Below, piece after piece: positions 50,529 to 58,109 of a stretch of 58,109 nt of DNA (within the stretch, counting starts at the first letter, position 1; every line of letters begins with the position of its first letter). This DNA is from Mycolicibacterium hodleri. Lineage in GTDB: Bacteria; Actinomycetota; Actinomycetes; Mycobacteriales; Mycobacteriaceae. The notes beneath the pieces are model-generated. The model was not told the origin of the DNA and did not search any database. It saw only the letters and a list, made by a program, of their open reading frames with translations. The DNA lies in the NCBI RefSeq assembly GCF_006439015.1, contig NZ_RCZG01000022.1, positions 1 to 58,109 on the forward strand. Reading direction: 5' to 3'. A program made the position numbers and the translations under genes.

Positions 50529-51880
50529 CCGCTCTGTTGGACCTCGGCACCCCGACCGCCGCCGGTGTGCCTCGGCGACGGGGTGCCAATGCCGGTCGCA
50601 CCGTCGTTACTCTCGCCGGGCTGCTCCTGACGCTTCCCGTCGATCTCGGGCTGGTAGCCGCCGCGCTGCTGAGTCGAAGGCGAAACCCCCTGGTCCACAG
50701 GACGATCGGGGCCAGGAAGACCGTTCTCATCAGCGGTGGCAAGATGACCAAGGCGCTGCAACTGGCGCGGTCGTTCCATTCGGCCGGACATCGGGTCATC
50801 CTCGTCGAGTCCGCGAAATACCGTTTCACCGGTCACAGATTCTCCCGCGCGGTCGACGCGTTTCACTGCGTACCGGAACCAACGTCGCCCGGTTACGCCG
50901 AGGCGTTGCTCGAGGTCGCCAGACACGAGCGCGTCGACGTGTTCGTCCCGGTATCGAGTCCCGCTGCGAGCGTTCATGACTCGCGGGCACGATGCCTTCT
51001 CGACGACGTCTGCGAGGTGGTGCACGTCGGAGTCGAGACCGTGCACATGCTCGACGATAAGGCGGCGTTCTCCCGTGCGGCCGCCTCTCTCGGCCTGCGC
51101 GTCCCCGACTTCCGTCGGATCACCGATGCCCGCCAGGTCGCGGAGTTCGACTTTCCCGAGGGCCGTAGCTACATCCTCAAGCGAATCGCCTACAACCCGG
51201 TCGGGCGAATGGACCTCACTCGGTTGTCGCGCGAGACTCCGGAGCGCAACGTCGCATTCGCACGCTCGCTGTCGATCTCCGAGGACGACCCGTGGATTCT
51301 GCAGGAGTTCATCGACGGCAAGGAGTTCTGCACCCACGGCACGGTCCGGCGTGGGTGGTTGCAGGTGTACGGGTGCTGCGAGTCGTCGGCGTTCCAGATC
51401 AACTACGAGGACATCGACAAGCCTGAGATCCGTTCGTGGGTTGAGGAATTCGTCGGCGCCTTCGACCTCACCGGTCAAGTCTCCTTCGACTTCATCGAGG
51501 GACCGGACGGCCATGCGTACGCCATCGAGTGCAATCCGCGCACCCACTCGGCGATCACCATGTTCTACGACCACCCGCAGGTGGCCTCGGCCTACCTCGA
51601 CGACGGACACCCCGTCATCACGCCCCGGCCGGGGGCCCGTCCGACGTACTGGATCTATCACGAGCTGTGGCGCCTGCTGACGCAACCGGATCGTCCGAGC
51701 AGGCTCAAGACGATCCTCAGCGGCAAGGATGCGATCTTCACGTGGTGGGATCCACTGCCCTACCTGATGGTTCATCACCTACAGATCCCGTCGTTGCTGA
51801 TCGGGAACCTGCGCAGCCGCCGAGGCTGGAGCCGGATCGACTTCAACATCGGCAAGCTCGTCGAGCCGGGAGGGGACTGA
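50525..51880 (+). CDS. mysC: MysC: ATP-grasp ligase forming mycosporine-glycine
   Basis: 451 residues from a GTG at 50525-50527 overlapping the mysB stop. A hydrophobic helix near residues 26-50 (VVTLAGLLLTLPVDLGLVAA) anchors or peripherally binds it to the membrane, as in other MysC proteins. Then TVLISGGKMTKALQLARSFH, ILKRIAYNPVGR (ATP-grasp lysine), EFIDGKEFCTHG, and the metal site AIECNPRTHSAITMFY; the end IDFNIGKLVEPGGD is nearly identical to cyanobacterial MysC as remembered. Joins glycine to 4-deoxygadusol by phosphorylation and substitution, giving mycosporine-glycine. Confidence 0.93.
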   Translation: MTALLDLGTPTAAGVPRRRGANAGRTVVTLAGLLLTLPVDLGLVAAALLSRRRNPLVHRTIGARKTVLISGGKMTKALQLARSFHSAGHRVILVESAKYRFTGHRFSRAVDAFHCVPEPTSPGYAEALLEVARHERVDVFVPVSSPAASVHDSRARCLLDDVCEVVHVGVETVHMLDDKAAFSRAAASLGLRVPDFRRITDARQVAEFDFPEGRSYILKRIAYNPVGRMDLTRLSRETPERNVAFARSLSISEDDPWILQEFIDGKEFCTHGTVRRGWLQVYGCCESSAFQINYEDIDKPEIRSWVEEFVGAFDLTGQVSFDFIEGPDGHAYAIECNPRTHSAITMFYDHPQVASAYLDDGHPVITPRPGARPTYWIYHELWRLLTQPDRPSRLKTILSGKDAIFTWWDPLPYLMVHHLQIPSLLIGNLRSRRGWSRIDFNIGKLVEPGGD

Positions 51881-51881
51881 C

Positions 51882-52931
51882 GTGCCCACCTCCGTGTTGC
51901 ATCTCGTCGGCTCCGCGGTCGACGAGTTTCACGCTGAGCTGTCGCGCCTCTACGCCGAAGCCTGCCTCGACGCACTCTGCGACCCCGACCGCTACGACGT
52001 CCATCTGGCATACGTCTCACCCGACGGCAGGTGGCGATTCCCGGTGGACCTCGGCACCGAGGCCCTTGCCTCGGCGGAAACGATGGCGCTGCCCGAAGCC
52101 GTTGCGCACCTGGCACGTCTGCGCCCCCAGGTGGTCGTGCCCCAGATGTTCTGCCTGCCCGGGATGACCACCTACCGCGCGCTGTTCGACCTGCTCGGCA
52201 TTCCATGTCTGGGGAATCCGCCAGAGGTGATGGCGATCGCGGCCGACAAGGCAAAGGCCAGAGCGATCGTGGCCGCGGCAGGCGTCGCAGTGCCCGAGGG
52301 TGCTGTGCTGCGGCCCGGCGAATGGTCGTCCCTCGCGCTTCCGGTCGTCGTGAAGCCCGTCGACGCGGACAATTCGGTGGGCGTCTCGCTGGTGCGAGAT
52401 CCCGGTGAGTACGACACCGCGGTGAATCTCGCGATGGCCCACGGCGGAGCCGCACTGGTCGAGTCCTACGTCGAGCTCGGTCGAGAAGTGCGGTGCGGCA
52501 TCGTCGTTCGCGACGGCGAGCTGGTGTGCCTGCCGCTCGAGGAGTATGCGGTCGATTCGACCACCAAGCCCATTCGCGGGCGGGACGACAAGCTCGACCG
52601 CACCGGTGACGGCGACCTGTACCTGGTCGCCAAGGATTCCAGCCGGGCGTGGATCGTGCCCGAGGACGACCCGATCACCGCCGTCGTCTGGGCCGCCGCC
52701 CGACGGTGTCACGTGGCGCTGGGATGTCGGCACTACAGCCTGTTCGACTTCCGAATCGATCCGGATGGTAAGCCGTGGTTCCTGGAGGCGGGGCCCTACT
52801 GCTCGTTTGCACCCACCAGCGTCGTGGCCGTGATGGCCGCGGCGGCCGGTGTCTCGGTCCGCGACCTCTTCGCGGACGCACTGGGTGAGCTCGATCTGGG
52901 AGGGGCCCGGTGCCTCAGTACGACACACTGA
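51882..52931 (+). CDS. mysD: MysD: D-Ala-D-Ala ligase-like enzyme adding the second amino acid
   Basis: 349 residues from a GTG at 51882, 1 bp after the mysC stop, with a strong GGGAGGGG site. D-Ala-D-Ala ligase fold: LPQMFCLPGMTTYRALFDL-like VPQMFCLPGMTTYRA, VVKPVDADNSVGVSLV, ELGREVRCGIVVRDGEL and FDFRIDPDGKPWFLEAG with metal-binding Asp and Glu. The DADNS and GREVRCGI blocks match MysD of cyanobacteria rather than Ddl. Condenses an amino acid (serine, threonine or another) onto mycosporine-glycine to make an imino-MAA. Specificity cannot be read. Overlaps the dioxygenase gene by 22 bp. Confidence 0.92.
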   Translation: MPTSVLHLVGSAVDEFHAELSRLYAEACLDALCDPDRYDVHLAYVSPDGRWRFPVDLGTEALASAETMALPEAVAHLARLRPQVVVPQMFCLPGMTTYRALFDLLGIPCLGNPPEVMAIAADKAKARAIVAAAGVAVPEGAVLRPGEWSSLALPVVVKPVDADNSVGVSLVRDPGEYDTAVNLAMAHGGAALVESYVELGREVRCGIVVRDGELVCLPLEEYAVDSTTKPIRGRDDKLDRTGDGDLYLVAKDSSRAWIVPEDDPITAVVWAAARRCHVALGCRHYSLFDFRIDPDGKPWFLEAGPYCSFAPTSVVAVMAAAAGVSVRDLFADALGELDLGGARCLSTTH

Positions 52932-53716
52932 CACCCGTCGGCGCCACGTTGACCGGGCTGCGGGTCGGCCCGATCGGTGAGAAGCAGGTGGATGAGCTTC
53001 GCGTCCTGCTCGCCGAGCACGGCGTCCTGGTGTTCCGGGGGCAGGACGTCGACGACGATGGCTTCCTTGACTTCCTGCACAGCTTCGGCGAGACGGCCTT
53101 CACCGAGGGCGAGACGCCGGTACCGGGATGGCCCGACCTCAATGTGATCAGCAACGTCGGCCGCAAGACGCCACCGCGGTCGACGTTCCACACCGACACC
53201 AGCTATGTGCGAAGGCCCCCGGCCTACACGGCGTTACGCGCGGTGGTTGTTCCCGAGCACGGCGGGCAGACGTTGTTCACCAACCAGTATGCGGCGTATG
53301 AGACGCTGCCCGCCAAGATCCGGTCGTGGCTGGATGGCCGCACGGTCACCCACGTCGTGACGGGTCTGGAACTCGACGAGGGGCAGGAGGCGTCGGCGGT
53401 GCACCCGCTGTTTCGCATCCACCCGATAGCCGGTCGGACCGCGCTGTACCTGTCGGCCCCGCAGCGGTGTGCGGCGATCAGCGGAATGCGGCCGCGGCTG
53501 GCTCGGGACACCATCTCGTTCCTCTTCGACCACTCGACGCGCGAAGACAACGTGCTGCGCCACTCCTGGGCTCCCGGAGACGTGGTGGTGTGGGACAACC
53601 GATGCGTCCTGCACCGCGCCGACCACGACGGGGTGATCGGCGATCGCGTCATGCACCGCGGCATGGTCGCCGATCACACGCCCGTCAGTGAACAGTTTCC
53701 GAAAGCTGTCAACTGA
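52910..53716 (+). CDS. TauD/TfdA-family Fe(II)/2-oxoglutarate dioxygenase in the MAA operon
   Basis: 268 residues from a GTG at 52910-52912 with GGAGGGG upstream, starting inside mysD. Facial triad His94-x-Asp96 (STFHTDTSYV) and His235 (RCVLHRADHD); 2-oxoglutarate arginine is Arg246 or Arg250 (RVMHRGMV). N-terminal GATLTGLRVG and HGVLVFRGQD are typical of TauD/TfdA. Known MAA tailoring oxygenases (MysH) are PhyH-type, so this is a different family. By position it should modify the imino-MAA or mycosporine, possibly hydroxylation, demethylation or decarboxylation; no product can be named. Confidence 0.88.
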   Translation: MPQYDTLTPVGATLTGLRVGPIGEKQVDELRVLLAEHGVLVFRGQDVDDDGFLDFLHSFGETAFTEGETPVPGWPDLNVISNVGRKTPPRSTFHTDTSYVRRPPAYTALRAVVVPEHGGQTLFTNQYAAYETLPAKIRSWLDGRTVTHVVTGLELDEGQEASAVHPLFRIHPIAGRTALYLSAPQRCAAISGMRPRLARDTISFLFDHSTREDNVLRHSWAPGDVVVWDNRCVLHRADHDGVIGDRVMHRGMVADHTPVSEQFPKAVN

Positions 53717-53744
53717 CGGCGGGCACGGCGGTAGCGTCTTGCGC

Positions 53745-54929
53745 ATGACCCTGACAACGCACGTGCAGGACGACGTCGTCGCAACAGCGCGCGGGATGCG
53801 TGATCTGGTGCGGACCGAGGCCGCGGAGTCCGAGCGGTTGCGCACCATGTCACCGGCGATCATCGACCAGATGTGGGCCACCGGCCTGATGACGGCCTTC
53901 AACCCCGCAGACGCAGGCGGGACGGAACCGTCGTTCACCGAGATGATCGATACCTGGATCGAAATGGCTTGGCAAGATGGGTCTTTCGGATGGACGGGCA
54001 TCGCGAACCTACCGTCGTCGTTCGCTGCAGCGTCATATCTTCCCGAGCAGGGGTTCGCCGAAGTGTTCACCGCCAACGACAACCACGTCACCATGGGTGG
54101 ACAGTTCGCGCCCAACGGGCAGGGCGCCGTCACCGACGGCGGCTACCGGCTGACCGGAGCATGGAGCTTCGGTTCCGGTACCGGGCACGCGCAGTACGTC
54201 GCGGCGGGTTTCATCCCGATGGACGACGGTGAGATGCGTTGGATCAGTGAGGGCATCCCGGAACTGATGGTGGCGCTGCTACCCCGCGCTGAAGTGAACT
54301 TCACCGATGGCTGGAACGTACAGGGGCTCAAGGGAACCGGGTCCTACGACTACAACGTCGCCGACGTCTTCGTGCCCGAGTACCGGACCTTCCGATTGTT
54401 CACCACCGAGCCGCTGCGCGGCATGTCACCGGCGGGGCGGATGGGCATGATGCCGGTGACCGCGGCAGGCCACGCGGCCTGGGCGCTCGGTGTCGCAAAG
54501 AGCATGCTGGACGATGTCCAGGAGCTGGCGGCCACCAAGTACCGGATGAGCGACATGGAGTCGCTGGCCAGCCGCCCCACCTTCCAGAAGGGCTTGGCGC
54601 ATCACGTTGCCGCATGGCGGGCCGCGCGGCTTCTGGTGCTCGATGCGTTCACCACCGCCGAGTCGGCCGTCGCCACGGGCGATGAGCTGACGCCGACGTT
54701 GCGGGTCGACATGCGGGTCGCTGCCGTCTATGCCACCGACGTGGCCCGCGAATGCGCACAGTGGGCGCACCTGGTGGCGGGCACGACGTCGATCCGCGAG
54801 GGCAGCAGGCTCGAGCGGGCCTTCCGCGACGTCTACACCGGAACTCAGCACGCGTTCATCAGCGAGAAGGTCGCGATCGACTCAGCGCAGGTGTGGTTGG
54901 GGATCATCGACGACCACTTCTCCCTCTAG
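53745..54929 (+). CDS. Acyl-CoA-dehydrogenase-fold flavoprotein (HsaA/DszC-like, group D)
   Basis: 394 residues from ATG 53745. The fold is that of acyl-CoA dehydrogenases but with motifs of flavin-dependent group D monooxygenases: GLMTAFNPADAGGTEPSF, FGWTGIANLPSSFAAASY, YRLTGAWSFGSGTGHAQYV and GTGSYDYNVADVFVPE. The acyl-CoA dehydrogenase glutamate base is not evident at the usual place. Could be a hydroxylase needing a flavin reductase, or a true dehydrogenase. Starts 28 bp after the dioxygenase stop on the same strand, so it may extend the MAA transcript, or form a unit with the next gene. Confidence 0.78.
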   Translation: MTLTTHVQDDVVATARGMRDLVRTEAAESERLRTMSPAIIDQMWATGLMTAFNPADAGGTEPSFTEMIDTWIEMAWQDGSFGWTGIANLPSSFAAASYLPEQGFAEVFTANDNHVTMGGQFAPNGQGAVTDGGYRLTGAWSFGSGTGHAQYVAAGFIPMDDGEMRWISEGIPELMVALLPRAEVNFTDGWNVQGLKGTGSYDYNVADVFVPEYRTFRLFTTEPLRGMSPAGRMGMMPVTAAGHAAWALGVAKSMLDDVQELAATKYRMSDMESLASRPTFQKGLAHHVAAWRAARLLVLDAFTTAESAVATGDELTPTLRVDMRVAAVYATDVARECAQWAHLVAGTTSIREGSRLERAFRDVYTGTQHAFISEKVAIDSAQVWLGIIDDHFSL

Positions 54930-54939
54930 AGTGCGCTGA

Positions 54940-57171
54940 ATGGCCATCGCTCTGACGGACGATCACCAGGCACTTGCCGAGAGCGTCACGGGCTTCGCCG
55001 CGCGACACACACCGACCTCGGCGACGCGTCTGGTGTTCGATCAACTCGCGGCAGGCGTCGTGCAGCCGCATTGGGCCGAATTGGTCCGCCAAGCCCTGCA
55101 CGCCGTGCACCTCCCCGAAGAGTTCGGGGGGCAGGGCGGTGGACTCGAGGAGTTGGCGGTCATCGTCGAAGCCGCCGGCGCCGCACTGCTGCCCGGGCCG
55201 TTCTTGCCGACCGTGATGGCCAGCGCGGTGGTAGCACTCGGCGTTGACGGCGCGAAGCGTCGCGCGCTGCTCGAGGAGTTTGCGGGGGGCGCCACCGGAG
55301 CCATCGTCGAGCCGTCGCATGGAGTCTCTGCCTTGCGCAACGACGAGGAATGGACGCTCTCGGGGTCGACCCTGCCGGTGCTCGGCCTGTTGTCCGCGGG
55401 CGTCGTGATCGTCGGTGCACGTGACGCGGGCGGCAGCGTCGTCTGGCTGCACCTCGATCTCGACGCACCCGGTGTCACCCGAGAGTCGTTGGAGGGCACG
55501 GACCTGACTCGCGACGTCGGTCGCCTGAAACTCGACGATGTCCGCGTGCCTCGCGGCGATGAGATCGCGGGAGTGGACGCGACCGCCGCCCGCGCCGTGG
55601 TGGTCGGACTGCTGGCCGCCGACGCGGCGGGAGTACTGCAGTGGTGCCGAAAGGCATCCGTCGAGTATGCCAAGGTGCGTGAGCAGTTCGGCCAGGTCAT
55701 CGGCATGTTTCAGGCCGTCAAGCACAAGGCCGCACGGCTGTTCGTCACCGAGGAGTTGGCGTCCGCAGTGGCGGCAGACGTCATCCGCAGCCTCGGTCAG
55801 GACGCCGATCAGCAACGGATCGCCACAGAGACCGCGGTGATCGTCGGCCTCGGGCGGGCGAATGACGCTGTTATGGAAGCGATCACCATGCACGGCGGTA
55901 TCGCCGTCACCTGGGAGCACGACCTCCACCTCTATTGGCGGCGGGCGATCAGCGTTGCAGCACAGGCGGGTTCGGTGCGAACGGCGGTGCGCAACCTCGG
56001 CGAGGTCGCACTCGGTGCCAAACGGGACTTCACGATCTCCGCCAATGAAACCGACGACCCCGAGTTCCGGGAGTGGGTCGGCGGTGTGCTCGACGACGCA
56101 CTCGCATTGCCCGCCGACGAACCGAGTACCGACGATCCGACGAAGGTGTACACGAGAGGCCGGCGCCGCGAGTTCCTCGCCGGGGTGGGTCTGGTCGCGG
56201 CTCACTGGCCGAAGCCCTGGGGTGTCAGTGCGACCGCTGCCCAGCAGGTGATCGTCGCCCAAGAGTATGCGCGGCGGGAGCTGACGCCGGCCAAGGTGAT
56301 GGTCGGTGACTGGGCGGTGCCGACGATTCTCGCCCACGGCACGGACGCACAGAAAGAGCGGTTCGCGGGGCCGACGCTGCGTGGCGACATCGTCTGGTGT
56401 CAGCTCTTCAGCGAGCCGCAGGCAGGGTCTGACCTCGCGAGCCTGAAAACCAAGGCCGACAAGGTCGACGGCGGTTGGTCGCTGACGGGTCAGAAGGTCT
56501 GGACCTCGGATGCGCATCTTGCGCACTGGGCGATCTGTCTGGCGCGCACCGAACCCGACGCGGCCAAGAAGCATCGGGGCTTGAGCTACTTCCTCGTCGA
56601 CATGCACGCACCGGGTGTCGACGTGCGTCCGCTGAAGCAGCCCAGCGGCGACGCCCACTTCAACGAGGTCTTCCTCGACGCGGTCTTCGTGCCCGACGAC
56701 CAACTGCTCGGGCAGCGCGGCGAGGGCTGGTCGCTGACCATGACCACCTTGCTCAACGAGCGGACGACGATCAGCTCGGTGATGACCCTCGGAGACGACG
56801 ATCGGGTCCGCCGCATCATCGCCGAAGGCCTCTATTTCGGTGACCGCGGCGACGCCGTCGCGGCGCTCGGTGAGATCGTCGCCGAGACGACGGGCGTTGC
56901 GGCGCTGAACTATCGGGAGTCGGTAAGGCAGCTGCACGGCGATCTGTTCAGCCCCGGCGCGTCGGTGGTCAAGGTCGCGTCGGCGGAACTGGGTCGCACG
57001 ACCGCGGCCATCTCCCTGGATCTCATCGGCCCTGAGGCCAGCCTGCGACATGCGCCGGCCGACGTCGTGTCGAACGAGATGTTCGTGCCCGCCTTCCTGA
57101 TCGGGGGCGGAACTGTGGAGATCCAGTTGAACGTCATCGCCGAGCGGATCCTGGGCCTGCCGCGCGGGTAG
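54940..57171 (+). CDS. Fused two-domain acyl-CoA dehydrogenase (FadE-type)
   Basis: 743 residues, 10 bp after the previous gene. Two acyl-CoA dehydrogenase units in one chain: unit 1 (residues 1-360) with HLPEEFGGQGGGLEEL and YAKVREQFGQVIGMFQAVKHKAA; unit 2 (about 395-743) with WPKPWGVSATAAQQVIVAQE, WCQLFSEPQAGSDLASLKTK and GQKVWTSDAHLAHWAICL. The second unit keeps the FAD and substrate motifs; the first lacks some. Such fused FadE proteins of mycobacteria (for example FadE34/ChsE3, from memory) replace the alpha2beta2 heterotetramer acting on sterol side-chain or branched acyl-CoA. Substrate unknown. Confidence 0.88.
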   Translation: MAIALTDDHQALAESVTGFAARHTPTSATRLVFDQLAAGVVQPHWAELVRQALHAVHLPEEFGGQGGGLEELAVIVEAAGAALLPGPFLPTVMASAVVALGVDGAKRRALLEEFAGGATGAIVEPSHGVSALRNDEEWTLSGSTLPVLGLLSAGVVIVGARDAGGSVVWLHLDLDAPGVTRESLEGTDLTRDVGRLKLDDVRVPRGDEIAGVDATAARAVVVGLLAADAAGVLQWCRKASVEYAKVREQFGQVIGMFQAVKHKAARLFVTEELASAVAADVIRSLGQDADQQRIATETAVIVGLGRANDAVMEAITMHGGIAVTWEHDLHLYWRRAISVAAQAGSVRTAVRNLGEVALGAKRDFTISANETDDPEFREWVGGVLDDALALPADEPSTDDPTKVYTRGRRREFLAGVGLVAAHWPKPWGVSATAAQQVIVAQEYARRELTPAKVMVGDWAVPTILAHGTDAQKERFAGPTLRGDIVWCQLFSEPQAGSDLASLKTKADKVDGGWSLTGQKVWTSDAHLAHWAICLARTEPDAAKKHRGLSYFLVDMHAPGVDVRPLKQPSGDAHFNEVFLDAVFVPDDQLLGQRGEGWSLTMTTLLNERTTISSVMTLGDDDRVRRIIAEGLYFGDRGDAVAALGEIVAETTGVAALNYRESVRQLHGDLFSPGASVVKVASAELGRTTAAISLDLIGPEASLRHAPADVVSNEMFVPAFLIGGGTVEIQLNVIAERILGLPRG

Positions 57172-57203
57172 GCCGCCAGCGACGCGGTTCACGCCGTAGG
57201 CAG

Positions 57204-58109
57204 TCAGGCGGCGTCCGCGCCGTCTTCGTTAACCGCCGAAGGTGACCCGCGAGCGGGTTGCGTCCCATCGCTCGGCGCCTCATCTTTCGGTGTGAGGAGG
57301 CGTTCGGGGTGGTGGAGGTAGTTGATGCGGGCTTGCCCGACGTCGATTTCGGGGGGTGGGATCCATTCGACGACCCCGTTGCGGATGGTGACGGTCCAGC
57401 CCTCTTCGGCGAGGCGGTTGTCGGCGCCGCAGGCCAGTACTTCTTCGTCGATGTTGGTGTGGGCGCCCGTGGCCCAGCCGTTGACGTGATGGACCTGGGT
57501 GCCGTAGCCGGGCACGGTGCAGCCCGGTTTGGTGCAGCCGCGGTCACGGGAGTGCAGCACGATGCGATGGGCCTTGGGGGCGATGCGCTTGGACCGTCCG
57601 CAGTACAGCGCTTCGTTGGTGTGCTTGTCGAACACGACCAAGTAGTGGACGGCGTGGCTGGCCATCCGGATCAGATCGGCCATCGGGACCAGGGTCCCTC
57701 CGGCGGTGACCCCGGACCCGGCGGCCTTCTCGAGGTCTTGGACGGTGGTGGAGACGATCACGGTGACCGGCAGGCCATTGTGCTGACCCAACTCACCGGA
57801 GGCGAGCGCGCTGCGCCCGATCGCGACGAACGCATCGTGCTGACGCTGCCCGAGGCTCCTCGTGTCGCCGTCGATCTGCGCTTGACTGGGCGTGCCGGAG
57901 GTACACGGTTCGCAGTCCTCGGGGTTACACATCCCTGGCGCGGCGAGCTTGGCGAGAGCCGGTTCCCAGGTGGCGCGGCCCTGCGGATCCAGCCAGCCGG
58001 TGATGCGGCTCATCCCGTCGGGGCCTTGCGGGCCCAGGTGGATCTCGCGTTTGCGGGCGCGTTCGCGGTCATCGGGTGCGGGGCCGTCCTGATCGATCGC
58101 AGTGGCCAG
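57204..58109 (-). CDS. DUF222/HNH endonuclease (13E12 family), 5' end outside window
   Basis: The frame runs through the right edge; about 301 residues remain. Upstream codons read RARKREIHLGPQGPDG before MSRITGWLDPQGRATWEPALA, the DUF222 core with the ITGWLDP signature. The C-terminal half is the HNH nuclease: RDRGCTKPGCTVPGYGTQVHHVNGWATGAHTNID, with zinc-finger-like Cys and the HH of the catalytic pair. Multi-copy family in mycobacteria (REP13E12-associated in M. tuberculosis), often near recombination junctions. Convergent with the FadE gene across 32 bp. Confidence 0.9.
   Translation of the reverse strand: MATAIDQDGPAPDDRERARKREIHLGPQGPDGMSRITGWLDPQGRATWEPALAKLAAPGMCNPEDCEPCTSGTPSQAQIDGDTRSLGQRQHDAFVAIGRSALASGELGQHNGLPVTVIVSTTVQDLEKAAGSGVTAGGTLVPMADLIRMASHAVHYLVVFDKHTNEALYCGRSKRIAPKAHRIVLHSRDRGCTKPGCTVPGYGTQVHHVNGWATGAHTNIDEEVLACGADNRLAEEGWTVTIRNGVVEWIPPPEIDVGQARINYLHHPERLLTPKDEAPSDGTQPARGSPSAVNEDGADAA

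Noticed and set aside
51882..53716. A mysE-type NRPS gene for the second amino acid step
   Set aside because: No adenylation or carrier domain is present; MysD-type ligase is present instead.
54904..57192. A 762-codon open frame on the minus strand opposite the fused acyl-CoA dehydrogenase gene
   Set aside because: Its translation has no domain and the plus-strand frame has two full ACAD units; long antisense frames are common in GC-rich coding DNA.
1..58109. CRISPR arrays, tRNA and rRNA genes, riboswitches
   Set aside because: No regularly spaced repeats, cloverleaf-like or rRNA-like stretches were seen by eye; small RNAs could have been missed without a covariance search.

Overview
The window looks like chromosome from a high-GC actinobacterium, most likely an environmental, fast-growing mycobacterium (Mycolicibacterium-like). 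The reasons are the GC-rich codon use with many GTG and TTG starts, two Crp proteins very close to mycobacterial CRP, F420-type LLM oxidoreductase, DesA3-type desaturases with their flavin/2Fe-2S reductases, a KshA-type steroid oxygenase, fused FadE acyl-CoA dehydrogenases and a DUF222/HNH (13E12-type) endonuclease. All names come from reading sequence motifs and recalling families; no database search was run. No rRNA, tRNA, CRISPR array or phage was seen.

Layout. 1-265: 3' end of an IS30-type transposase. 435-1136: Crp regulator. 1143-8645: surface-glycan locus of seven genes (five on the minus strand, two on the plus strand), including six glycosyltransferases and a WcbI-like protein. 8696-14453: orphan molybdopterin oxidoreductase, hydrolase, and a ferredoxin-reductase/desaturase pair ended by a strong hairpin. 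14529-19437: GlsB-like membrane protein, EamA exporter, LLM oxidoreductase, SRPBCC protein, SDR and a GT87 membrane glycosyltransferase. 19492-25090: four tightly overlapping genes (extradiol-type dioxygenase, FAH-family hydrolase, flavin hydroxylase, P450) with a divergent TetR, probably for aromatic or steroid-ring breakdown. 25095-28744: hypothetical protein, epoxide-hydrolase-like enzyme, TetR, D-aminoacylase-type amidohydrolase. 28867-33038: second desaturase/reductase pair with a divergent PucR-type regulator and a DUF998 membrane protein. 33115-39956: SelO, second Crp, a decayed GAF-domain gene, zinc alcohol dehydrogenase, GNAT protein, TetR/KshA divergent pair, another TetR. 40244-42818: CPA1 antiporter and TrkA-type RCK protein, divergent, plus a 47-residue membrane protein. 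42905-46947: PfkB sugar kinase, FucP-type sugar permease, sugar-binding lipoprotein and ABM protein.

The most interesting part is 46961-53716: a TetR gene faces a six-gene run encoding a HAD-fold protein without its catalytic aspartates, then MysA, MysB, MysC and MysD homologues in the order of the mycosporine-like amino acid (MAA) pathway, then a TauD-type iron/2-oxoglutarate dioxygenase. From mysA to the dioxygenase the genes overlap or lie 1 bp apart, so they are probably one transcript. Predicted route: sedoheptulose 7-phosphate to demethyl-4-deoxygadusol (MysA), 4-deoxygadusol (MysB), mycosporine-glycine (MysC), an imino-MAA such as a shinorine or porphyra-334 type (MysD), then an unknown oxidative step by the TauD-type enzyme. 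A palindrome covering a possible promoter in front of the run suggests control by the divergent TetR.

The right end (53745-57171) holds two acyl-CoA-dehydrogenase-fold flavoproteins, and the window closes inside the DUF222/HNH gene.
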